Of a DNA stretch of 64,000 nucleotides, positions 1 to 13,861 are shown piece by piece. The translations under genes and the position numbers were made by a program. The DNA comes from Mallotus nudiflorus (lineage: Eukaryota; Streptophyta; Magnoliopsida; Malpighiales; Euphorbiaceae): contig CANTUR010000283.1 in assembly GCA_947683625.1 (NCBI GenBank), positions 248,001 through 312,000 on the forward strand. Direction: 5' to 3'. Below the pieces are notes generated by a model that saw nothing but the letters and a program-made list of their open reading frames with translations, ran no database searches and was not told the origin of the DNA. The stretch's first letter is position 1. Each line of letters starts with the position of its first letter.

Positions 1-67
<67 letters not shown>

Positions 68-847
68 TGAAATTCAATATCCAAAATTTACTCTAATTAA
101 GTGATTACATCAATTAACTTATAAAAATTGTCTCAACCCATTAAATATTAATAAAACTAATTAAAATATATATTTATCATATTTAGTGTAAAATTACATT
201 TTTTTACCCCTAATATATATATATATATATATATATAAATTACATAATGTGCTATATATGTATATACAAAAATTTTCCTTAAAATTATCTAATCATCTAA
301 AACTTATTTATTTTTTTTTCTCAAGATAATTCCTCCCAATATTCTAAAAATTTAATCAACCAACAATATTTTTCCCAAAAGTATTATTCTAACTAAAAAT
401 CAATTTTTTTTGGGGCATAAACTCAAATTTATTTATAAAAATAGTATAAAAAAAATCTTAAAATTATAATTTGAGTCCTAAAATTCATATTATTCACTAA
501 TAACCTCTTTTATCAAATTTCATAACCTTTTTCACCAAATTTTCAAAATTAGCCTAATTATTTAATTTTGACATAAAGTATATAAAAAAATTCCCTAAAA
601 TAGTATCAAAATTTTCAAAATTCACCAAAAATCAAAATAAATTCCAAAAAAATTCAATAAAATTTATTTTTACTCAAAATAATTAATAGCAATCACCCTA
701 ATTGCTAATTATACCTAAATAAATATCTAAATAAACCAAATAAACATTAAATAAATTCTGGAAATTCAATTTAATTACCAAAAATTCAAGAAAATTAAAA
801 ACAACTTCAAATGCATGTTAAACAACCCTAATTAACCTTGACCCCAA
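1..847 (-). mobile_element. Solo-LTR fragment, group 2 (left end outside window)
   Basis: This stretch matches 11430-12195, the middle of the complete group 2 element at 9834-13181, almost base for base after its opening (TA)n tract. The two are much closer to each other than to the other group 2 copies. At about 838-848 the match stops abruptly and group 1b sequence takes over, so the junction is chimeric. No coding potential. Strand follows the transcription sense inferred for the group from conserved donor-like GGTGAGT motifs. Confidence 0.7.
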
Positions 848-2872
848 TAGGTTAGTAATTTAACCTAAAATCTACTATCGTACAGTACATACTTGATCTT
901 AGTGCTGCCCACTAGGAAGCACGTTTTATCAATATCCTTCATTTTAATATAAAACATACATTCCAGAAAATAAATGATGCATAGTGATATTTAAAATAAA
1001 TAAATATACCATATATATACCCAGAAATAAACCTAAAATAAACTAAGTATATTTCAGGTATATATACGTATAATCAGCTTAAATAAGTCACAAACATATT
1101 AAATTAAATCGATAATATAATTAAAAACAAGCTAGATTTAATTAGAGAGGAAAACATGCATTTATTTCATAGTGTACCAAAAATATACTAAAAGTATACC
1201 TAAAATATACTTGAATGTTCAAATAGGCAATTATGCAAAAACTTATGTTTAAAACATAGAATTTCTATAACATGCACCCTAAGTATGAATATATATTATA
1301 ATAACTCACAGTTGTGCGCTCCACGAGACGGGTCCGACTGGCTTAATCCATTAGGCCTCAGTCTCGGCAACTAACAAATAAATAAATAACATGAAGATCA
1401 GTAAAAAATCTAACTTAATTTCTAGAAACTCAATCTAGAATTCTAGACATAGACAGATAATTAGAATTAGACCCGATGTCATATTTTACAAGAATTCTAC
1501 CGAAAATTTGATAGAACCTCCTTTGTAAAACGACATCTCTCTACTTAAAAAGTAAAACTGGTCCTGCAAAGCAAACACACTTCGAATAGATTCACAAAAC
1601 TCCTCGTCGGACCTCAAACTGCAAATTCCACCGACTAAGGGCCACAATTCACAAGAAAACACACAAAATATTTTAAAATTCCATAAATACCAAAAATACC
1701 CTTTTGATACCAAAATATAGCAAATTAAATATTTAAATACTAAAAAAATAATTATTTCACGATATTTACATAAAAACCCTAATATTAATAAAAATTGAAT
1801 TTCTCGATAATTTTACAATATTAATAAAAATTGGTTTTATAAATCCAAATTACTCAATTAGGCCAAAAACATGCTAAAAATTACTAAAAACACATTTATT
1901 TACAAAAACAGTATATTATATATCATTTGAAAATAATTTTTGAAAAATAGTTTTAATTAGTTAAAATAGTAAATAATTTATAAAAATAATTTTATTCCTC
2001 AAATAATTATTAAAACCAATTAAACTTAATATTGAACTAAAATTACTACCAAATTACCAAAATACCCCTAGTAATAAAAATTCACATAATATAGTATAAT
2101 TACTCAAAAATTCACTAAAAATTATATAATTACTCTAAAATTATTTTCTCAAATATAATTTAATAAAAGCAGCAATTATACTCAATTAACCAATTAATTT
2201 TAACAAAACACATATAAAACCTATATTTCCAAAATTTACATAAACTAAATAAAATTATAATAATTACACAAAAATCACAAAAATTATAAATTAAATTCTA
2301 AAATTAATTTCAACCACCATAAACACTAAAAATCACAATTTCACAAATTATTTAATTAATTTACGACAATAGAAAATAATAATAAAATAATCAAAAATTC
2401 ACAAAAATCAAAATAAATTCCAAAAATTCCACAAAAATTCCAAAGTGTAGATTAAGCTAAGGGAAGCATAATTTTTAAAGGAACTAAGCTTGAATCTCAA
2501 AGATCAAAGTTCACAAAATTCGAGAAACATAAAGGGCCGAAAATGGAATCAACCTCAAAACCTTACCAAATCGAGTTTTCAAGCTACAAGAAGCTTGGAA
2601 TCAGCTTCTATGGAGTCTAAGGAGTTCAACGGCACTGGAATCACTGGATTTGGTGGCCGAAAAGTCAATGAACAGGAGAAGCAATCTCTCTCGGGTTTCC
2701 GGCCAAAACAGCGTGAAACGTCACCGAGAAGACGATATGAGGTGGCGGAGCAACTGGAGGATGAGATGGCACTCCGGGAGGCACAACCGACAGCCTGGGA
2801 TCGGAGTTGCAGTGGTGAGGTGAGGGGGAGGAATGGTTTCGGGAAGAATATGCTTTCTTTCTTTTTTTCTTT

Positions 2873-2920
<48 letters not shown>

Positions 2921-3020
2921 CTTTATATTATAACAATAAAACTAATAATATATGTACACATTAAACACACACCGCACAATATATTATATACATATCTATA
3001 TATATATACACAGATATATG

Positions 3021-3055
<35 letters not shown>

Positions 3056-3327
3056 ATATATATACATAAAATAATAAATAATAATAATGCATGAAACAAT
3101 ATAATTTAATAAGATATAATAACAATAAAATAATAAAATATTATTTAAATATTATTTTCCAAAATAATAAGTTTTGAAAAAAAATTTACGTAGAAAACTA
3201 TAAATAAACGTAAAATAACGTTAATTATTCTCAAAATAATTAAATAATCAAATATATTTTTTAAAAATTTATTAATACTGCATATCCCAATTTAAAATAA
3301 AAATATTTAAAAACTCGGGTTATAACA
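848..3327 (-). mobile_element. Solo-LTR partial copy, group 1b
   Basis: The copy starts in the middle of the element at the landmark 'GGTTAGTAATTTAACC'. It runs through the CTTAGTG...CACTAGG stem (895-921), the conserved block around 1480-1560 and a GC-rich island (2490-2850). A (TA)n tract (2881-2915) follows, and it ends at CGGGTTATAACA (3327). The first third of a normal copy is missing and replaced by group 2 sequence. The small reading frames over the GC island are not conserved between copies. Confidence 0.7.
2881..2915. repeat. (TA)n microsatellite inside solo LTR
   Basis: Pure AT dinucleotide run directly downstream of the GC-rich island. The same position is occupied by a (TA)n run in most other LTR copies (6277, 12624, 16613, 34976, 38479, 41478, 62009). 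A (TG)n run lies nearby at about 3036-3053. Confidence 0.9.
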
Positions 3328-3489
3328 TATATATATGTAAAAGTAAAACACTACGTATTTCACACATGATTAGACTCGTAATATTATAGTAAATAAATAA
3401 TTAAATATATTATTAATTTATTAAAAAAATTTAAAAAATAATAATACTGTTGTTTATTTATATAGTAATTTAATATTAACTTAATATAG

Positions 3490-6400
3490 TGTCACGACCC
3501 AAAATAGGGGCCATGACCGACGCTAGGGAACGGGAATTCTTTCGAATCCGGAACCCGTAGCAAGCCTAAAAATAAAATAAATCATGCAATAATAACAATA
3601 ACCATATAATATGCAGCGGAAATAAAAAAATCATAATATCATAATATCATCCATATCAACTGGATTAATTCAAAACTCATCTCATCACATAAATGTATAA
3701 TCTTTAATACGAATCCAGTTTCAATATAATACATCTCTTTAAAATAAAGTACATGAAATCCAACACTTTAATTCACAACTACTGCAGTGTCTAGATAAAA
3801 TAAATGAGGACTCAAGTAGACAGTTTACATAAAGAAGCCGGGGCGGAAGAAATCCGGCGTATCGACCTGCTACTGAGGTCTGAAGAAGTTGACTCTCCTG
3901 AAAAATAGTCAACGGAGGGGAGTCAGACCTCACTGAGTGAATTACTATAATATATATACATACACACTAAGTGATAATGCATACAATCAACATAATATAT
4001 ATAATATGTATATATACAGGCAAATTCATACAGATGTAGAAAAATCATTTTTATATATTTTACTAAAAAATCCCAATTTATGAAGGATCACATAGAACCC
4101 TAGAATATCGCAACCTCAGAAAGTAGTGTTAAACAACACTCTGGCCATACAGGCTCACTTATTCCAAATATATCCACTTAATCCATTTGGACAGTAGACT
4201 GGCCCCGAGAGCACTAAGTCAACCGAGCTCCAGCAGTCTGACTGCCAGTGTGATTGGCCCCGAGACACTTGGTCAACCGAGCTCCAGCAATCACACCCAA
4301 ACCACAGCTCACATATCGGTAATCATAATCAAATCAATATCCACAAATAGTTAGTAATATAGCCTAAAGCTATAGGCGTACCGGTACGTACTCGGTCCTA
4401 GTGCTGCCCACTAGGTAGCACGTTCTATTGATATCCTTCATCATTAATAATGTAAAACATTCATTCACAAAAATAAATGATGCATGAATGTAAATGAAAT
4501 AACAATATAAACCATATATATACCGAAAATATACCAAAAGTAAACCAGGTATATTTCAAGTATATATATGTCAAATGAATCCCATCAAATTATAACTTAA
4601 GCTGGAAATATATTTAAAAACATTTTAAATATATTTTATTCACAAAACATGCATATAATTTATTATATACCAAAAATAAACCGAAAATATACTTAATATA
4701 AACTTAAGAAATAATCAATTAATTTATGCATATTTAATCAATATAAAACATGCATTTCTAAATCATGCATCCTAAGCATATATATATAATATAGTAACTC
4801 ACCTAATGCGCTCCACGAGACAAGTCCGACGGGCCTGGTCCACTAGCCCTCGGTCCTCGGCGCAACTAAACAAGAAATAAATAACCGATATCAGAGTAAA
4901 CCTAATAGAAATCCTAGAATTCAATCTAGAGTATTAAACACAGAATCGAAAATTAGGGTTCGACTTGACATCACGTTTTACGAGGATTCTACCGAAAATC
5001 CGACAGAACCTCCCCTGTAAAACGGACATCTCTCTACTCAAAAGAGTAGAGCCGACCCTGCAAGGAAATACACTTCGAAAAAAAACGAGCTCAACACAAT
5101 CAAAATCCCACGGTCGGACTCCAAACTACAGTCCACCGACCGGGGTCCACAAACACAGAATGATTCCAGATATACCAAAAATATCCTTAAATCACAGAAA
5201 TACATTTTATAGGTAAAAATTACATAATTGACCTTGAAACACTATAAAAACTGATTAAAACTCATTTTATTAGAAAAACCGTATATTATATATATAATTG
5301 AAAATAATTCCCGAAAAATAGTTTTAATTAGTTAAAAATACCAAATATTTTGAAGAAATCATTTTTACACCTTAAAAAAATATTAAAACCAATTAAATTA
5401 CATTTTTAGACAATTTAGGGTAAAATTACCAAAATACCCCTATATATATAAATATACTTAAATTACTTCAAAAATTCACCAAAAATCATACAATTATCCA
5501 AAATTAATTTTCTCAACATATTTATCCATAATATCAATATTTAAACCCAATTAACCAATTAAATTCAAATAAAAACACATTTAACCTAATTTTTCCAAAA
5601 TTCCATAAACTTCAATAATTCAAAATAAATACTTGAAAATTCATAAAAATTCCAAATAAATTCCTATAATTCATTTCAACACCTAATTCAACCATAAACT
5701 CCAATTTCATAATTTAAATAATTAATTTTCGAAAATTAGAAAATAATATTAAAATATTCAAAAATACCCAAAAATCCAAACAACCTCCAAAAATTCTACA
5801 AAAATTCATACATGAAGATTAAGCTACTAGGAACAACATTTGTGAAGGAAGTTTCCATGAATCAATCAATTAGAAGCTCAAAAAAATGAAAACCCTAATG
5901 TGACCGAATTGAGTTTTAGCTCAAACCTCAAAATCCACTTGATTTCAGGCCAAAAGGAGCTTAGAATTGGAATCACCAGAGCTCAAGGAGTCGATGAAGA
6001 CCAGCGGTGCACGAAATGGTTGCCGGAATCGTCGTCGACGGCAAAAAGCTCAACTTGCTGCCATGGTGGATTCCGGGCGTTCCAGCGGGCTTCCGGCGGC
6101 CTGGTCACGTCGGAGAGGAAGAGGAAGGAAGGGGAAGGAGGTTGGCGGCAGTTGGTGGCGGCGAGGGGCGGTCCGGAGTGCTGGAATGGGAGGCGCAGTG
6201 ATGGTTGTCGATCGGGAGAGAAGAAGGAGAGGGAGGGGGCAAATGTGTAATTTGGCAATTCTTTTGATTTTTGATGTATATATGTATATATATATACTTT
6301 ATACTTTATATTAAAATAATATTAAATTACACACATCAAATATACACCACACACATAAAAATATTAATATTTTAATAATTTATACTACATAAAATTAATT

Positions 6401-6755
6401 AAATAACAATAAAATAAATAATTAATTAATAAAATATTAGGGTAAAAATAAACCCTAATTAATTAAATATTCACACACAGGCTTTATTTAATAACTTAAA
6501 AATATGTATGAGTTCATGCAAGTCCATAAATACATTTAAAATAATTAATAATACATTGTTTACGTGAAAATTTCCCCGGAAATGCAAGTCCTGGGAAAAT
6601 TTTACGTAACATACTGAAAATAATAGACCGTAATTAAAATAGGTTTAAAATACATATCAACTCATAAAAATATCGTAATATATATACAAAAATTATTGAC
6701 ACTGTATATCCCGGTACAGTGTAAAAATATTTTTTAAAAAACACGGGATATTACA
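3490..6755 (-). mobile_element. Complete solo LTR, group 1 (3266 bp, TSD TATAG)
   Basis: The element begins TGTCACGACCC and ends CGGGATATTACA. It is flanked on both sides by TATAG (3485-3489 and 6756-6760), the 5-bp duplication expected of LTR-retrotransposon integration. No internal domain, primer-binding site, polypurine tract or retroelement protein is visible, so it is read as a solo LTR left by recombination between two LTRs. Landmarks: GAGGTCTGA/TCAGACCTC stem (3875-3932), two tandem stem-loops (4190-4310), CCTAGTG/CACTAGG hairpin (4397-4415), CTCTACTC/GAGTAGAG hairpin (5032-5051), GC-rich island (5960-6250), terminal ATATCCCG/CGGGATAT pair. An alternative is a non-coding retroelement of unknown type. 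Confidence 0.85.
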
Positions 6756-7031
6756 TATAGTTATAATTTATTACAAATTTTATAAATCTTTTATTTAAAT
6801 AACTATATGATATTCCTTCAATATTTTTTATAAATAATAATTTTATATTAAAAAAATTATGGTCATAATTAATTATAAGATAATAAAAAAATATCAGTTA
6901 TTTGTTAATAAAATTTTTAAAAAATAAAATTTATATTTTCTTTATATAACAATTTAAATATTCCAGTCCTATTGAACTTATAATTTATTACAATTTTAGC
7001 AATATTTTTTTTAGCTATGACACTTTATTTT

Positions 7032-8545
7032 TGTTGGGTTTTGTGACTCAAAAACGTAGCATAAATTAAAAATTTTAACCGCAAACCCTAATCCGGATCC
7101 AAGTAATTCAATTAATTGATTTAAAACTAGGGTTTTCAAATCTTACCACAAACGCAGAAGAGGCAAGACTATTGGAAGGCAGAGAGGAGGTTCATTCTGG
7201 TGACACATTACTTCGAGCTTTTGATTTTGGTAGTTCAGATCAAGACATCTCCAAAAGAGTATGTCCTCCACAAGCATCCACACGATCAGCCCATGATTAA
7301 AATGACAAATTTATGTGCTAGCACTTCTCTTGATTTCTCACAAATCAAGAACAAAAAAACACTCTGTGTTTTAGTTTTTCTAAGAGGAGAAAAATGAATT
7401 TTGATGGCTAATAATTGAGTTAGTGAAATCCTAGAGAATATAACATATTTATAGACCTCTAATTAGGGTTTCACTTACCAAAACAACTTTTGGTAATTTC
7501 TCAATTATTATTATTATGGTTTTATTTAAAATTAAATCAGATATAATATCCTATTTATTTAAGATAACCTTTACATTAAATAAATAAACTATTTATTTAT
7601 TTCCACAGAGCATATTTAGGCTTCTCAAACCCATATCTGTTTTTTGGCTTATTCTAAGTGTGTGACCCTATAGGTTCACATGACATTGGCAGTGGGCCTT
7701 AATTCTCTATTTAGGCCTATAAGTCATAAGTGGCCTCTAGCAAGACATTATGACTACTCAAGTCATGTGAAGTCAATAATCCGACATAACCTAATTTATA
7801 ATAAATATTGTAATCCCTTTTTCACATGATATCTTGATTGAATATAAGGCATAGTTTCTATCATCCTTATACAATTCAATCATATTATTTCTTGACTCTA
7901 AGTATAATGAGAATGATAACTCTTTATCAATTCACTTTAGCATGGCCATGCATTTTCCTCAATCTATCTTATCAAAGGGCCCATAGATATCTTACTCAGA
8001 TTAAATGAGGGACAAATTTCTTCTCAATCACTCACATTCCTCACATAGCTCATTTCATATCTAACAACAATCTATTTAATCATCCTGTTAAAGACAATGT
8101 TAGATAGTGTCAAAATATATAATAGTTATGTAGAAATCCATGATGATTGCAAGGTTAAAGGACTAAATCAATATTATTATGATGAGAATTACTTATGACA
8201 ATTATCTATGTAATATTCTTATGATGGGTCAATCCAGTACGTAATTTCTCAAATAAATACCTAGGAGTTGACTTAATATCTCACATTCATAATTAGTAAA
8301 ACATAATCATCAATCAATATCATACTAGCCATAACATATTGTTATGACTAGGGATAATTTGAATAGAACTCATATTTAATTTAAAGGTTTTACTATCAAG
8401 TCACATACTTGATTACCTTAGTAAGAATTGACTATTCAAGTAATTATCATAACACAAAATGATAATGAAAAATGCCTCTTTATTAAATAAAATGATAAAG
8501 TCAAAATATGATTATACATGATTGACCTAGCATATATCACTAACA
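7032..8545 (-). mobile_element. Solo LTR of an unrelated retrotransposon (1514 bp, TSD ATTTT)
   Basis: TG...CA-bounded: TGTTGGGTTTTG at the left and CACTAACA at the right. Perfect 5-bp duplications ATTTT lie at 7027-7031 and 8546-8550. Read on the minus strand it has a good TATA box (CTATAAAT, 7448-7455), so transcription probably runs leftward. It shares nothing with the 3-kb LTR groups. No reading frame of note. A short two-LTR element is not excluded, but I see no internal direct repeat. Confidence 0.8.
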
Positions 8546-9309
8546 ATTTTTCAATATTTTTTATATCAATACTTTTATTTACATAAAAAAAAAATTAATT
8601 CGATGCCTTTTTTTAAGTTCAATTAATAATTAAATTATAAATATTAATTAATTTAATTGTAACTCTTTTTTGTTAAATTTTATAAAAAAAATATTTAAAA
8701 ATGATAATTATACTATGTTTCCCAAAATTTTGCCTGTCCCCCCTCGATACATTTTATATATAGTTAATTTAATTTTTATTAGAGATAAAATAAAAGGTAA
8801 CCTAATTAAAATAGGAAATAGACTTTCAATCAAATTAAAATTATATTTTATTTTTATTAGTAAATGACTAAATTATTCAATTTTTATATAATAATGAGTA
8901 AAGACTGTTTCGTAATTTTGCTTGTTCCCACCCTTCAATGTGTATATATATATATAATTTTATTTCATTTTTATTAATAAATGATTTAATTATTCAATTT
9001 TTATATAATAATGAGTGAAGACTATTTTGTAATTTTGCCTGACACCATCCGCACGCGTGCGCGCACACACACACATATATATATATACCAAAGAAATAAT
9101 TTAGAGTTAAAAAGTAAGTAACTGGAAGCATAAGTTATCGGTAAATTAATTTAAATTAAATAATTATTCTAATGTTAATTGGTTTTATAAATCAATGATA
9201 GTAATTACATAGAAATTAATCAAATGGTTTTTAAGTCTATTTGTACACATACAAACATGTACACTGTAGAAGAACTCTGAATTATCATGACTACCATCCA
9301 AAAAAATAA
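8546..9309. other. AT-rich stretch with a tandem duplication
   Basis: No gene seen. Two copies of a 75-bp segment (about 8859-8933 and 8976-9050) lie 117 bp apart. Each contains TTCAATTTTTATATAATAAT and a following AGACT-GTAATTTTGC core. A weaker third copy may sit around 8720-8830. The second copy runs into the alternating purine-pyrimidine tract at 9051. Confidence 0.6.
9051..9088. repeat. 38-bp alternating purine-pyrimidine tract
   Basis: A continuous alternation that passes from GCACGCGTGCGCGC through (AC)n to (AT)n without a break. This is the kind of sequence that favours left-handed Z-DNA at its GC-rich end and cruciform or melting at its AT end. No gene is adjacent. Confidence 0.85.
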
Positions 9310-9833
9310 GGGTTATTTGTAAAAAAAATTCTCACCTTTAGTGATTTTTGCAATTTAATCACGTCTTTTGAAAGTTGGCAATAAAATACATGACCTTACA
9401 AACCTTTTCAATTCAAATCACCGATGATAAAATCGAGGACAACCTGCTTGTGTGGCAACCAAAGATTGATTAAAAAATCCACGTCACTAGGCTCTATGTG
9501 CATCTCAAAATGCCTTGTTTAAATAAGAAAAAAAAACAAAATAAAAAAGCAATAAGATTAAGGGGAAAAAAAACAAAAGAGATCAAATGAAAGTTAAGTT
9601 CACATTTTCTTCCTTATTGATATCAAAGCTCATGTTATTCAGTTCGTCAAATCCCACTTTCAACTCTCACTTATCTCTTAACTTTCTCTTCATCATTCCA
9701 TCAAAGTTATGGTGTGCATAATCTCATTCCCTCCTCTAAATCGTCCATGCCTTCCATTATTTGAGCTCCAGAAGTTCATTAACCCTCTGATCGATACAAA
9801 AGAAGAAATGGTTCATAATTGGAATTAGGTAAT

Positions 9834-13181
<3,348 letters not shown>

Positions 13182-13861
13182 GTATTATCAAGTTAATAAG
13201 TGAAAATAGTTCACTGTTATTGTCTAGAATAAGGAATCACTTGAAGGGCATAGCTATGGTTTTCTTGACCTATGATTTCCAACAAACTTAACAAACTAAA
13301 AACCAATGACTCATTATTGCACAAAATAATATTCCCACTAAAATAGCATACAAAAAAAAAAGCAATTTAATACTCTAAACTTTCAATACAATTTAAGAAA
13401 AATAACATAAAGTCTCAAATAAAAACAGAAATTTCAACCATCGAAATCAATAAACCATTCATAAAAATTTTATTAAGGTTAATAGCATCCTACCATTCCC
13501 TTATCAACCTCCCCAATCATTGTTAGATTTCTCTTTGTCATAACCCAAACCATGAGTCATGATTAGCGCTAGGGAATGGGAATTCTTTCGAATCCGAAAC
13601 CCATACAAGCCTTAAAAATAAAAAGTATGCAATCAATAAATAAAAATACACTAGAATTAAAAACTCTTAAATTGATTTAAAAATCAATACTTAATGTCAT
13701 ATCATAAAATAAAATATTTTCATACAATATTCAGAGAAAGGTCTTTGACATTAAAACCACTTTCTATATATACAAACCCTACTATTGCAATTTTATATAA
13801 TACAATGAAAGTCAGATAAATAATTTACACAATCTAGCTGGGGCTAAAGAAGTCCAGGCAT

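Noticed and set aside
5900..6314. Several overlapping reading frames over GC-rich islands in the LTRs (also at 12254-12581, 16236-16672, 38157-38439, 41128-41385, 61681-61905)
   Set aside because: All six frames open together because the islands are GC/AG-rich. Peptides are not conserved between copies and run into (TA)n tracts.
3490..6755. Gypsy full-length element or coding retrotransposon
   Set aside because: No direct repeats within the 3.3 kb, no primer-binding site, no polypurine tract and no gag/pol homology; TG...CA and 5-bp duplication fit a solo LTR better.
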